Shown one piece after another: positions 17,361 through 25,158 of a DNA stretch of 64,000 nt. Each line of letters begins with the position of its first letter. Position 1 is the stretch's first letter. The DNA is from Magnetospirillum aberrantis SpK (GTDB taxonomy: Bacteria > Pseudomonadota > Alphaproteobacteria > Rhodospirillales > Magnetospirillaceae). The notes under the pieces were generated by a model. It worked only from the letters and a program-made list of their open reading frames with translations, searched no databases and was not told where the DNA came from. The DNA lies in NCBI RefSeq assembly GCF_011022235.1, contig NZ_JAAIYP010000034.1, positions 307,583 through 371,582 on the forward strand. The letters run 5' to 3'. A program made the translations under genes and the position numbers.

Positions 17361-17437
17361 TGCGGGGTTTTCCCCGTATTGGTCAAGGGGTATTCCCCGC
17401 ATGACATGCGTGATCGTGTGCGGGATAATCCCCGCAT
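17361..17437. promoter_or_regulatory. Three palindromic operators of the lysogeny switch
   Basis: Three related inverted repeats lie between the divergent regulators: 17361-17378 (TGCGGGGTTTTCCCCGTA), 17385-17402 (AAGGGGTATTCCCCGCAT) and 17419-17437 (TGCGGGATAATCCCCGCAT). Consensus is TGCGGGG-N2-4-CCCCGCA. The third overlaps the ATG of the CI-like gene, so binding there would autorepress it. Two further copies at 21301-21349 control the early rightward operon. Confidence 0.85.
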
Positions 17438-17819
17438 GAATGACGAAGACCGCGCCCTTCAAGACATACTGGCCCGCGTAGACGCACGTCTCGGAGCTCT
17501 CGGCCTTTCAGATCGAGAGGCCAGCAGGCGCGCTATTCCGAACAATGTCGACGTGGTGCGGGAAATGCGGAAGGGGCGCATGCCCTCCGTGTATCGAACT
17601 ATGAGGCTGGCGGCTGCCCTTGAGTGCCGGCTGGAGTGGCTCCTCTATGGGAGTGGCAGCGAGACCTTACCTGACGAGATGATCCCCGCTAGTCTGGCGG
17701 CCGAAGTGTCGGCGAGCGTCGTTGAAGAAGTGTTCTCGGACGCCGGCATCCCCGTTAAGGTGAATGGGCAGATCAAGGATAAACTTGTATCTGCATTTCG
17801 CAAGAAGTCTGCGCGATAG
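17436..17819 (+). CDS. CI-like phage repressor (short, XRE/HTH type)
   Basis: 127 residues. N-terminal DNA-binding region LGLSDREASRRAIPNNVDVVREMRKGRMPSV with AAALECRLEWLLYG is the usual phage repressor helix-turn-helix. The ~55-residue C-terminus is helical and lacks a LexA-type peptidase domain, so induction would not be by RecA-stimulated self-cleavage. It is expressed divergently from the Cro-like gene, with an operator across its start codon. Confidence 0.8.
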   Translation: MNDEDRALQDILARVDARLGALGLSDREASRRAIPNNVDVVREMRKGRMPSVYRTMRLAAALECRLEWLLYGSGSETLPDEMIPASLAAEVSASVVEEVFSDAGIPVKVNGQIKDKLVSAFRKKSAR

Positions 17820-18511
17820 CTTCGTGGGCGCGCCGAAAGAGATCCGACCCGCCTTCGTGTGCAAACGGAAGACGACCGAAGCGTAAACGGTATCAAACGC
17901 GCGCAACAGCTCGCGATTTTTTCGCCCTTCAGTGCGTTGCATACCCCCTCCGTATAGGGTCTCATTCCCATGCCTGGTCTGGGCAGCGGGTGGCGAGACG
18001 TCGCAGATTGACCGTTCCCCAACGGTCGGTTTCTGGAGGTGGGATGCTACCACCGAAAGCGCCCGCTTCAATTACTGGCGCTGTCAAATATTAATCCGCC
18101 GGTTGTGCATGCAGCAACACACATACGCTTATGACTGACGTATGTGCGCAAGTCTCCACCAAGGAGAGCGGCGTTTCACCCATGACAAAATTCCGGATGC
18201 GCAAGTCTTGCGTCCGGTCCCGGCCATCTCCACCAAGATGGCGAACGGCGACGATTTTCAGGGACTGCCCTCCCCCGCTTTCGGTGCCGAACGCCATTCC
18301 CTGGCGTCCGGGGCTCAAACACCGGACACAGATCCAGCCAGCACGCCTTTAGCCTTGCGGCTTGGACATAGCGCACTGACCCCGGACAGTGGGGATACCG
18401 CTGTCGGGTCGGGGGACCGTCTGTGTTCGGGTGTTTGAGGCCCGTCGTCCCGCGGCGGGCCGCCACGGGACTGCTCAAAGGCTATCCGCTTCGCGGATGC
18501 CCGGCAAGGGG
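17820..18511. other. Gene-poor interval with several inverted repeats
   Basis: No convincing gene in ~690 bases. It holds GACCGTT-CCCC-AACGGTC (18010-18027), a likely terminator for the repressor; CACATACG/CGTATGTG arms at 18120-18127 and 18139-18146; an imperfect hairpin around GCGCAAGTCTTGCG (18198-18216); and an inverted pair of ~23 bases, GCTCAAACACCGGACACAG near 18312 against CTGTGTTCGGGTGTTTGAG near 18420. An untranslated RNA or decayed insertion is possible. Confidence 0.5.
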
Positions 18512-19618
18512 TCAGGGGGCTGGACTGGTCGGCACCGCCTCGGCGGCGGCCTTTTCGTTTGGCGCCAGGGGTTGCCCGGCCGCCAGCTTTGCCTTGATCT
18601 CGGCGACCGCCGCATCCATTGCCACCAGGCGTTCCGGGGTCGTGGGGTGGCTGTAGGCCCGCGAGATGGCATCCGGGTTGACCTCGGCCATCTTGCGCCA
18701 AAAGGTCGGCGCGCCGTCGATGGCGTAGCCGGCGCGGGCCATGATGTAGAGGCCGACATAATCCGCTTCGGCCTCGTAATCCTGGGAATAGACACCGCCG
18801 CCGGCCTGCTCGCCCATGCGGCCAAAAGCGCCGCCGGTGCTGGCGCCGCCGGCCAGGGCGCCGACCAGGCCATCCAGGATCGAGCCCAGGATCATCCCGG
18901 TGATCGCCCCGGCGCGTTTCGAGGCGACATGGTCGCGGGCGTTGTGGGCGATCTCGTGCGCCATCACCAGGGCCAGTTCGTCGTTCTCCGCGAAGCGCGC
19001 CATGCCGCCGGTGATCAGCACCGCAGACCCGTCGGCATAGGCATTGATGACGTTGTCGCGGGGCTGATAGTCCAGCGTATAGGCGCAGGCCATGTCGGGT
19101 TGAGCGGTCAGCACCATCTCGGTGTCGCCGCGCTTGACCTTGACCGCACGCGGTCCCGGATCGCTGCCCATCGCGTTACGGACCGACCGCTGCGCCATGC
19201 GGAACCGCGACACCTCTTCGGGCCCGATGGACAGCAGCTCATCTCCGACCTTGATGCCGGCCCGATCCGCCGGGCCGCCTGGAATCACCGCCAGAACCAT
19301 CGGCCGACCGCCGATGCCGGCATCCTCTGCCGCCTCGATGCCGACATAGTCAGCCCGCGAGTGCACCGCCATCCCGAGGCTGGCCACCTTTTCCGGACAC
19401 AGTGGCGCCGCCGCCGTCACCAGGCGCGAGAACGTGAACTGGAGCCGCGTCAATTCCTGTTGCCGTTTCTCGAATACCAGCTTCTTCTGCGCCGCCCGCT
19501 CGGCCTCGACCTTGGCGGGGTCCGTGCCGGGGCGCTGGGTGGTGGGGGCGCAGGACGCCAGAAGCAGGCCGACGCCTACGGCGATGCCGGCATGGCTGAG
19601 GTAGTGCGCCTGTCGCAT
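18512..19618 (-). CDS. M48-family zinc metalloprotease lipoprotein with PDZ domain
   Basis: 368 residues. Lipoprotein signal ending LLASC (Cys about residue 22), a PDZ-like domain at ~95-165 (VLAVIPGGPADRAGIKVGDELLSI), then the gluzincin motif HEIAH with a downstream EAEADYVG glutamate ligand. M48 proteins of the BepA/LoiP type act in periplasmic protein quality control. A secreted host-style protease inside a prophage regulatory region looks like cargo. Start overlaps the upstream stop (TGATG); a GTG three bases earlier is possible. Confidence 0.88.
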   Translation of the reverse strand: MRQAHYLSHAGIAVGVGLLLASCAPTTQRPGTDPAKVEAERAAQKKLVFEKRQQELTRLQFTFSRLVTAAAPLCPEKVASLGMAVHSRADYVGIEAAEDAGIGGRPMVLAVIPGGPADRAGIKVGDELLSIGPEEVSRFRMAQRSVRNAMGSDPGPRAVKVKRGDTEMVLTAQPDMACAYTLDYQPRDNVINAYADGSAVLITGGMARFAENDELALVMAHEIAHNARDHVASKRAGAITGMILGSILDGLVGALAGGASTGGAFGRMGEQAGGGVYSQDYEAEADYVGLYIMARAGYAIDGAPTFWRKMAEVNPDAISRAYSHPTTPERLVAMDAAVAEIKAKLAAGQPLAPNEKAAAEAVPTSPAP

Positions 19619-20052
19619 CACCGCACCTCCGGCCGGCCGCTGGCCCCATAGGTCTCCAGCGGCAAATGCGACACCTCGAGACCGGGCAGCGACGGCCGCG
19701 CAACTTCACGCCCGCAGTGCTTGCAGACGATCGCCGCGACCTTGATCTCTTCCGCGCAGAATGGGCAGGCCCGCGTATCAGGCGGCGGGGGTGCCGTGAA
19801 TTCGGCCCCGCATTTCCCGCATTTCAGCGCCTTCGCTGGGCCGAGTGCGCCGCATTCCGGGCAGGCGGTGAAACGTCCAGGCGCGTCCTCCTCGACTTTC
19901 ACGGCTGGCAGAAAGGCCAGCAGGATCAGGGCGACCAACGGCGAGAGCAACAGGGCGAGGAGCACCCACCCGACGACGCTTCGGTTCCGAGCCGATGCGG
20001 CAATTCCGGCCACCACCGCAAACACGATCCAACTGATGACAATCCAGCCCAT
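19618..20052 (-). CDS. Membrane protein with double zinc-ribbon
   Basis: 144 residues. Two transmembrane segments in the first ~55 residues, then CPECGALGPAKALKCGKC and CPFCAEEIKVAAIVCKHC, two four-Cys zinc ribbons of the kind seen in bacterial inner-membrane proteins. Ribosome site GGGAGGGTGG upstream of 20052. Coupled to the protease gene, so the two probably form one cargo transcript; joint function unknown. Confidence 0.8.
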   Translation of the reverse strand: MGWIVISWIVFAVVAGIAASARNRSVVGWVLLALLLSPLVALILLAFLPAVKVEEDAPGRFTACPECGALGPAKALKCGKCGAEFTAPPPPDTRACPFCAEEIKVAAIVCKHCGREVARPSLPGLEVSHLPLETYGASGRPEVR

Positions 20053-20181
20053 GCCACCCTCCCACACAACCACCGGAACAGTGTAGCGAAGGGCGCCGCC
20101 ATATCAAACAATGATGGCATGGACTCGACTCCATTCCCGCCCCGGTTTACGCTTGAACACGGACCATTCCGGGGGACGGCC

Positions 20182-20502
20182 ATGAACGATAAACCGAGAC
20201 GCACCTTCGTCACCGGTATATCCGGGGAATCCTACCGCCAAGCCGAAATCCGCCATGCCAAGGCGGGCGAGGAATTGCTGTTGATCAGAGAACCGAACAA
20301 CCCGCACGACCGCAATGCCATCAAGGTTTGCCGGCGGAACGGCCAACAGATCGGCTACATCATGGCCGGCATGGCGCCCCGATTGGCCGACCAGATCAAC
20401 AGCGGCACGCGTATGGGCGCCGTGCTGGAAGAGATACGCGGCGGAACGCGGGACAGGCCATCCCTCGGCGTTGCTATCCGCGTCAGGATTTGGGGGAAAT
20501 AG
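20182..20502 (+). CDS. HIRAN-domain protein
   Basis: 106 residues, essentially one HIRAN domain: TFVTGISGESYRQAEI, LIREPNNPHDRNAIKVCRRNGQQIGYI and MAPRLADQI are the family hallmarks. HIRAN domains bind single-stranded 3' DNA ends or damaged DNA. A free-standing HIRAN protein in a phage may act in repair or fork processing. GGGGGACGGCC upstream of the ATG serves as ribosome site. Confidence 0.85.
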   Translation: MNDKPRRTFVTGISGESYRQAEIRHAKAGEELLLIREPNNPHDRNAIKVCRRNGQQIGYIMAGMAPRLADQINSGTRMGAVLEEIRGGTRDRPSLGVAIRVRIWGK

Positions 20503-20506
20503 CGCC

Positions 20507-20698
20507 GTGTCCACCAGTCTCGACGTCATCGCCCAGAAGGCCGCCGCCCTCATCGTCGAGGAGGTCCAGGCGGCCGGGTATCGCTATCGTCCCGGCCATC
20601 ACCGTTCCACCTCGACCGCCGTGCTGGAGATGCACATTGAAGCAGTGATCGCGGCTTGGATGGAGTTGCATCTGCGCCCGCCAACGGCTGGGGGTTAA
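20507..20698 (+). CDS. Small phage protein, unknown
   Basis: 63 residues from a GTG start five bases after the HIRAN gene; helical (DVIAQKAAALIVEEVQAAGYR then HIEAVIAAWMELHLR). Convergent with the KilA-N gene, sharing the last four bases. No family recognised. Confidence 0.5.
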   Translation: MSTSLDVIAQKAAALIVEEVQAAGYRYRPGHHRSTSTAVLEMHIEAVIAAWMELHLRPPTAGG

Positions 20699-21252
20699 TC
20701 CTTCAACAGCAATTCTCCCTGGCGCATCACCGGGCTGTCGCTGGTATCGACGTGAATGCCCAGCTCGGCCAGGATCGCCGGCATGGCTTGGGCCGCCGCT
20801 CTCTGCCCGGCGATCTGGTTGATGCGCCCCAGCATGCGGTAGGCGGTGTTCCACTGCTGCACCTTCGCCAGCGTCGCCTTGATGGCATGGACACCGGCAA
20901 TGGTCTGGCCTTCCATGTGGGCACGGACAACACTATTGCACCACATGTGGAATTCCGGGCTGAGGTACTTGGCGTAGGCCATGCCGATCTGCCAATGGGC
21001 CTCGGTGCGTGGATCATTCCCGCCGCGCGTCACCTTCGTAAGCCCTTGATTTTCCCCATCCTGGGAATTTCCCATGTTGAGGCTTTCCGCCAAAAACTCG
21101 ATGAACCGTTCGGCATCGGCCGAGCGCAGCCATTCGGCTGGCTGGCGCGACGGATCGGCGCCGGCCGCCTTCCACATATCCGTGAGGTTCAGCATCTCGC
21201 CACGGTCGCGGATCGCGGTGCCGTTATAGATCAGGGTGATGGTCTTCTTCAT
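20695..21252 (-). CDS. KilA-N domain protein
   Basis: 185 residues. The N-terminal ~110 residues form a KilA-N domain (MLNLTDMWKAAG, PAEWLRS, HWQIGMAYAKYLSPEFHMW). A helical C-terminal region follows. KilA-N proteins are DNA-binding phage regulators or host-killing proteins. It diverges from the early operon gene at 21444, and the operator pair at 21301-21349 lies between the starts, so the repressor probably controls it too. Confidence 0.85.
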   Translation of the reverse strand: MKKTITLIYNGTAIRDRGEMLNLTDMWKAAGADPSRQPAEWLRSADAERFIEFLAESLNMGNSQDGENQGLTKVTRGGNDPRTEAHWQIGMAYAKYLSPEFHMWCNSVVRAHMEGQTIAGVHAIKATLAKVQQWNTAYRMLGRINQIAGQRAAAQAMPAILAELGIHVDTSDSPVMRQGELLLKD

Positions 21253-21300
21253 GGTGGTCTCCGAAGCGCCCCGATGGCGGCGGGAGGGAGTATAGCATGG

Positions 21301-21349
21301 GCGCGGGGAATTCCCCGTGATTTGTGTTGACGCGGGTTTTTCCCCGCAT
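21301..21349. promoter_or_regulatory. Two operator palindromes at the early rightward promoter
   Basis: GCGCGGGGAATTCCCCGTGA (21301-21320) and CGCGGGTTTTTCCCCGCAT (21331-21349) match the operators at 17361-17437 in sequence and length. Their centres are about 30 bases apart, the same order as in the switch region. They sit between the divergent KilA-N gene and the 21444 gene, so CI-like repressor bound here would silence the early operon in the lysogen. Confidence 0.8.
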
Positions 21350-21443
21350 TAGGATTACCCCCATCAGCCACCCATGGTGGCACCCAGGACCCCGGCAGCA
21401 GCCACGAGGCACAGCGCCGGGGTCCGCACACGGGAGGGATGGG

Positions 21444-22127
21444 ATGGACAGCAAGACCCCGCGTATTCCGCCGAGCGGCTTCAAAACCCACCAGGAACTT
21501 GCCGATGCGTTGGCCGAGGCCACGGGCATGAAATGGGTGCCGAGCTGTATCTGGGCCATCAGCGCCGATGCTGTCGCGCCTGACGGCGGCCGCGTCACCG
21601 TCTGCCAGATGGAAACCGTGGACCGCTGGGAAATCGCCCACATGGTCCCCGGCAACTTCATGCCCAAGCGCCGGTACGTCGAAGCTCGCGAGGCTATCGC
21701 GCCGACGGTGGCGGAGCTGCTGGCCGGCGAAGGCTGCACCTGCTCTTCCAGCACGTCGGAGCGGTGCCCGGCTTGTCAGCCCGATGGCGAGCGCCTGGGG
21801 ATCGCGGACGGGAAGTCGGCTTCCCCTGATGCCTGGACGGTGGACGAACTGCTGTCGGAATGCCGCTGCATCGCGTCCCTGCTGCCTGGCGGCAAGGCCG
21901 AGGTGACTGTCGTCATGCTCGGCAAGGGCGGCGGCGCCCTGGCTATCTACCCGAACGGCATGTGCGGCGGCGCTTCGGAACACATCGACATCATCTCCGG
22001 TTTCTCCGCTGCCTTCGCCAAGGCCCGCGAATGGTGCGCCACCTACAAGGACCGCCGCCGCGCCGATGCGGAACGCCGTCTGGCCGAAGTGTATGCCGAG
22101 ATCGACGCCCTGGACGCGGAGGGCTGA
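21444..22127 (+). CDS. First gene of phage early operon, unknown
   Basis: 227 residues. N-terminal part (KTHQELADALAEATGMKWVPSCIWAISA, VDRWEIAHMVPGNFMPKRRYVEA) resembles a helix-turn-helix-like region; a Cys cluster (CTCSSSTSERCPAC) follows, then an alpha/beta C-terminal half. It has a GGGAGGG ribosome site and is the first product expected after release of the 21.3-kb operators. A regulatory role is plausible, unproven. Confidence 0.6.
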   Translation: MDSKTPRIPPSGFKTHQELADALAEATGMKWVPSCIWAISADAVAPDGGRVTVCQMETVDRWEIAHMVPGNFMPKRRYVEAREAIAPTVAELLAGEGCTCSSSTSERCPACQPDGERLGIADGKSASPDAWTVDELLSECRCIASLLPGGKAEVTVVMLGKGGGALAIYPNGMCGGASEHIDIISGFSAAFAKAREWCATYKDRRRADAERRLAEVYAEIDALDAEG

Positions 22128-22130
22128 GAC

Positions 22131-22388
22131 ATGGCGAACGACAATATCGACGGCCACCTGCTCGCTGAAATGATCCTCGACCAGCTCGAAGCGGCCATCA
22201 AGGGACAGGCCAAGGCCGAAGCCGATGCTGCCGAGCAGCGCAGCAAGGTCTGGTCCTTGGAACACGAGGTCAAGCGCCTCACCGAGCAGTACCGCGACGA
22301 GACGGCCGCCCGTGGGATGGCTGAACGCGAATTGGAGGCCTTGAAGGCGCAGATCGCCGGCCTCACCGACACCACCTGCGTGTTTTGA
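22131..22388 (+). CDS. Small coiled-coil phage protein
   Basis: 85 residues, almost wholly a predicted coiled coil (heptad-rich EQRSKVWSLEHEVKRLTEQY then ERELEALKAQIAGL), ending in Cys-Val-Phe. Starts three bases after the preceding stop. Function unknown. Confidence 0.6.
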   Translation: MANDNIDGHLLAEMILDQLEAAIKGQAKAEADAAEQRSKVWSLEHEVKRLTEQYRDETAARGMAERELEALKAQIAGLTDTTCVF

Positions 22389-22396
22389 GGCCTGAC

Positions 22397-22597
22397 ATGC
22401 CCACCCTCAAGCCCTACCTCGCCACCGCCGCCATCACCCACGCCGACGGCCACGTCCAGCGCATCGACATGCACCTGACCGGCCGCGACGACATCGACGC
22501 CAGCATGTCGGCCGAGGTGGCGGTACTGGTTCACGTCCAGCGTCTGGGCCGCCCGGTGCGCAATGCCACCGTGCTCGACGTCCAGGTGGCGGGGTGA
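22397..22597 (+). CDS. Small phage protein, unknown
   Basis: 66 residues with beta-type pattern (YLATAAITHADGHVQRIDMHLTG). It follows the coiled-coil gene by eight bases and overlaps the next gene by four. No family recognised. Confidence 0.5.
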   Translation: MPTLKPYLATAAITHADGHVQRIDMHLTGRDDIDASMSAEVAVLVHVQRLGRPVRNATVLDVQVAG

Positions 22598-22815
22598 TGG
22601 CCATGTCCCTGCACCCCCGCCAGTTCTGGCAGGTCGCCTTTGATGCGGCGAAAGCCTCCGGCAAGTGCGACTTCGACGCCGCCCGCATGGCCGACAAGGC
22701 TCTGACCGAGGCTGCCGATTGGGAGGTGGTCAAGCTAACCGCCCCGCTGCCGATCCCGGTTCGGCGCACCTGTCGCCGGGCTTCCGTCGGTCCTGACTGC
22801 TATCCGGGGGCCTGA
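22594..22815 (+). CDS. Small phage protein, unknown
   Basis: 73 residues; helical N-terminus (QFWQVAFDAAKASGKCDFDAARMADKAL) with a Pro/Arg-rich tail. Coupled by a four-base overlap to the gene before. This type of short helical peptide is frequent in phage early regions; no function known. Confidence 0.5.
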   Translation: MMAMSLHPRQFWQVAFDAAKASGKCDFDAARMADKALTEAADWEVVKLTAPLPIPVRRTCRRASVGPDCYPGA

Positions 22816-22817
22816 TC

Positions 22818-23000
22818 ATGTCGCTGATGCGCGAAGAGGTGGTCGAGGGAAAGCATGACCGCCGCCATGGGCTGCCCCGCCGCAGCCCATACCAGCCTGC
22901 CACCAAACAGGACCACGACTGGCTCAAGGGCTGGGACACCGAGGATCGTTTGATCCGCACCCGCGAGCGCCAGGGCGCCGCGACCACCAAGGGGGAATGA
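22818..23000 (+). CDS. Small charged phage protein, unknown
   Basis: 60 residues, highly charged (basic and acidic) with little hydrophobic core, so probably flexible. Accepted on spacing: two bases after the previous stop and four before the XRE gene. Confidence 0.45.
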   Translation: MSLMREEVVEGKHDRRHGLPRRSPYQPATKQDHDWLKGWDTEDRLIRTRERQGAATTKGE

Positions 23001-23004
23001 GACG

Positions 23005-23409
23005 ATGAACGCCACGACCACCCGTGACCGGACCGGCGTTGACCGCAACGGCCGCGCCACCGATACCGACAAGCAGATCGGGGCCAAGATCCGTGAGCGC
23101 CGCATTCTGTCGGGCCTTAACCAGAACCAGCTCGCCGAGCGGGTCGGCATTACCTATCAGCAGCTCCACAAGTACGAGCGCGGTCACAACCGCGTCAGCG
23201 CCGGCCGCCTGCACCAGATCGCCCAGGTGCTCGGCGCTTCCATCTCCGACTTCTTCGAGGGTGTCGGCGCCGCCGGCAAGGATGCGACCGTTGCGCAGCA
23301 TCATCGGTTGATCCTGAACCTGGTGCAGGACGTCCAGGCCATGAGCCAGGATCAGGCGGAAGCGGTTGCCCGCGTCGCCCGCATCATCGCGACCGCAAAG
23401 GCGGCCTGA
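23005..23409 (+). CDS. XRE-family transcriptional regulator
   Basis: 134 residues. Residues ~22-85 form a clear XRE helix-turn-helix: IGAKIRERRILSGLNQNQLAERVGIT, YQQLHKYERGHNRVSAGRLHQIAQVLG. This is the second repressor-type protein of the prophage, located inside the early operon, so it may be an autoregulator or a timer rather than the immunity repressor. Confidence 0.88.
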   Translation: MNATTTRDRTGVDRNGRATDTDKQIGAKIRERRILSGLNQNQLAERVGITYQQLHKYERGHNRVSAGRLHQIAQVLGASISDFFEGVGAAGKDATVAQHHRLILNLVQDVQAMSQDQAEAVARVARIIATAKAA

Positions 23410-23412
23410 GCC

Positions 23413-23652
23413 ATGGCCGGCCGCGTCTACATCCCCAGCGCCCAGGCCTTCGGCACCGTCACCGGCAGGGGTACCTACGGCTTCGGCGGCCCGGCCTACC
23501 TGATCGTGCGCGTCGATGACAGCGGCGACACCGTCAAGGTTCTGGAGCGCGACACCGAGCCGACCAACGTGTTCGCGTTTCCCGCACGGCCGCGCCGCGT
23601 CGTCAACACCCCCATTCGCACGCCGGATGGTCCCAGCCCCAGCGCCGCGTGA
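23413..23652 (+). CDS. Small phage protein, unknown
   Basis: 79 residues, beta-rich first half (VYIPSAQAFGTVTGRGTYGF), Pro/Arg-rich tail. Starts three bases after the XRE stop. No recognised family. Confidence 0.5.
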   Translation: MAGRVYIPSAQAFGTVTGRGTYGFGGPAYLIVRVDDSGDTVKVLERDTEPTNVFAFPARPRRVVNTPIRTPDGPSPSAA

Positions 23653-23660
23653 GGTGCAGC

Positions 23661-23774
23661 ATGACCAGCGCCACCCTCTCCACCGCCATTATCACCGTCT
23701 GCGAGCAGATCGTCATGGCCGAACTGGCTGCGCTGATCGTCGCGTTCGCCTTCCTGATCCGCGAGGTGCTGTGA
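23661..23774 (+). CDS. Very short membrane peptide
   Basis: 37 residues containing one hydrophobic helix near the C-terminus (MAELAALIVAFAFLIREVL). GAGGTGCAGC precedes the ATG. Its stop overlaps the start of the next membrane gene (TGATG), supporting translation. Function unknown. Confidence 0.5.
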   Translation: MTSATLSTAIITVCEQIVMAELAALIVAFAFLIREVL

Positions 23775-23980
23775 TGACCGTGATCCGAAAGGCTGTCGTT
23801 CTGGCCCGCCTCGCGATGGCGACCGTCGCCGCTATCCCCGGCGCGGCCATCGTATTGCTGGCGCTCTCCCTCAAAATCGTCGGTATCGCCATCAAGGGTG
23901 TCGGCGAAGCCGTCGAGGAGGGCCGACGTCCGTTCTATTGGCTGGCCGACAAGGTTGCCGGGGAGGCTGAACATGGATGA
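23774..23980 (+). CDS. Small membrane protein
   Basis: 68 residues with a long hydrophobic region (about residues 8-40) that could cross the membrane once or twice, and a charged tail. Coupled to both neighbours by overlaps. Together with the 37-residue peptide it forms a membrane pair; a superinfection-exclusion role is a guess. Confidence 0.55.
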   Translation: MTVIRKAVVLARLAMATVAAIPGAAIVLLALSLKIVGIAIKGVGEAVEEGRRPFYWLADKVAGEAEHG

Positions 23981-24368
23981 CCCCGTCCGTTTCATCCGCT
24001 CCATCGCAAACGGATCTTTGTCCCTGGAATGTGGCGACTGGCGCATCACCAGAGATGGGTGTTCACAACCTCTGGCGAGGGCCCTGCTCGACGATATCGA
24101 CCTCCTCCTGTCCGAAACCAGCGATGCCGGCGAGCGCGTCGCGCAGTTGGAGGCGGAGTTGTCCTCTGCCAAAGACGCTGAGGTTCAGGCCCGAGCCGGC
24201 CGCCGCGCAGCCTGGGAAGAGGCGGAGCGGTACCGGGCCGAGCGAGACTCCCTCCGGCACCTGCTGGCCGAAACGGCGGTGCCGGCGCTGGAGATCGCCG
24301 ACGAACTCGACCGGCTGGCAGTTGCCAACGCCATCCGCGCGCAGATGGGGAGTCGCCGCGATGCGTGA
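23973..24368 (+). CDS. Phage protein with coiled coil, unknown
   Basis: 131 residues: a short N-terminal domain, then LLDDIDLLLSETSDAGERVA and a charged coiled coil to about residue 95. Overlaps its neighbours by eight bases at each end. Similar DDIDLLLSE-type proteins are common unknowns of alphaproteobacterial phages. Confidence 0.55.
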   Translation: MDDPVRFIRSIANGSLSLECGDWRITRDGCSQPLARALLDDIDLLLSETSDAGERVAQLEAELSSAKDAEVQARAGRRAAWEEAERYRAERDSLRHLLAETAVPALEIADELDRLAVANAIRAQMGSRRDA

Positions 24369-24657
24369 CCTCCACCCCACCCCCTGCCGCCCCATCCTCG
24401 GCGATCTCCTCGCCGGCCTCGCGCTCGCCCTGATCGCCGCCGGCGCCGCCCTGGCGTTCTGGGTTGCCACTTTGCACGCCGCCGCCGCCCAGGTCGGCCC
24501 GGAACTGGTGGTGCGGGCCTGCGCCGCCGACCGCCCCGGCATCTGCGAGACGCGGACCTATCCGACGTGCGACCGCGACATGGTTGCCGAGGCACTGGCC
24601 GCCGAAGGGCTGGTGATGGGGCTGGCCGTGTGCCGGGCGCCGCTGGTGGAGGTGTAG
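24361..24657 (+). CDS. Membrane-anchored small protein, probably exported
   Basis: 98 residues: one hydrophobic helix at ~16-38, then a ~60-residue domain with four cysteines (VRACAADRPGICETRTYPTC and later AVCRAP), spaced as two possible disulfides, which suggests a periplasmic location. Function unknown. Confidence 0.55.
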   Translation: MRDLHPTPCRPILGDLLAGLALALIAAGAALAFWVATLHAAAAQVGPELVVRACAADRPGICETRTYPTCDRDMVAEALAAEGLVMGLAVCRAPLVEV

Positions 24658-24660
24658 GGG

Positions 24661-25158
24661 ATGGCTGTCATTCACCCCTGCCGGCATTGCCCGCATCGCC
24701 CTACCTGCGGAAAGCGCGCTGCTGCGGCTATCGCCTTCTCGGAATCCCCCCTTAAGGTGACGCTGGCCCGGCTTTCGTGTCCGGACTATGCCGCGCTGCA
24801 CGCTCCCGGAGACCGCGTTTCGGCAGTGATCGGCGGGCGTGTGGCGCTCGCAATCACCGGAACCATCACCGGGACGTCGATCAAGAAGCCCGGCAAGTGG
24901 GTGGTGCAGGTGGATCCTGACTGCCTGGAGAAGACCGGGTTTGATGATGACGAGGGCTATCGCGACGGGACCGACCATCGCCCGTTTGTCTCGGTCTTCC
25001 CGAATAAGCTGACCAAGCTGGACGAACCTAGGCGCGCCATCTGCGAAGCGTGCGGGAATGCCCTGGGCGCCGGCGGGGAACACACCTACCAGAAGACCGG
25101 TGAAATCCCGTGCGACGGGAAGAACGTGTTCTATCTCGATGACGGGAGCGACTTTTGA
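24661..25158 (+). CDS. Phage protein with Cys-rich ends
   Basis: 165 residues. N-terminal CRHCPHRPTCGK and a C-terminal AICEACGN-type pair could bind zinc; the middle is beta-rich (a small barrel-like stretch around VSAVIGGRVALAITGTITG). It has not been assigned to a family here. Confidence 0.6.
   Translation: MAVIHPCRHCPHRPTCGKRAAAAIAFSESPLKVTLARLSCPDYAALHAPGDRVSAVIGGRVALAITGTITGTSIKKPGKWVVQVDPDCLEKTGFDDDEGYRDGTDHRPFVSVFPNKLTKLDEPRRAICEACGNALGAGGEHTYQKTGEIPCDGKNVFYLDDGSDF

Noticed and set aside
18091..18318. 75-codon minus-strand frame with GGDGRDRTQDLRIRNF
   Set aside because: The motif-like string resembles spurious translations seen near repeated DNA; no ribosome site, no homologous family, and hairpins cover the region.
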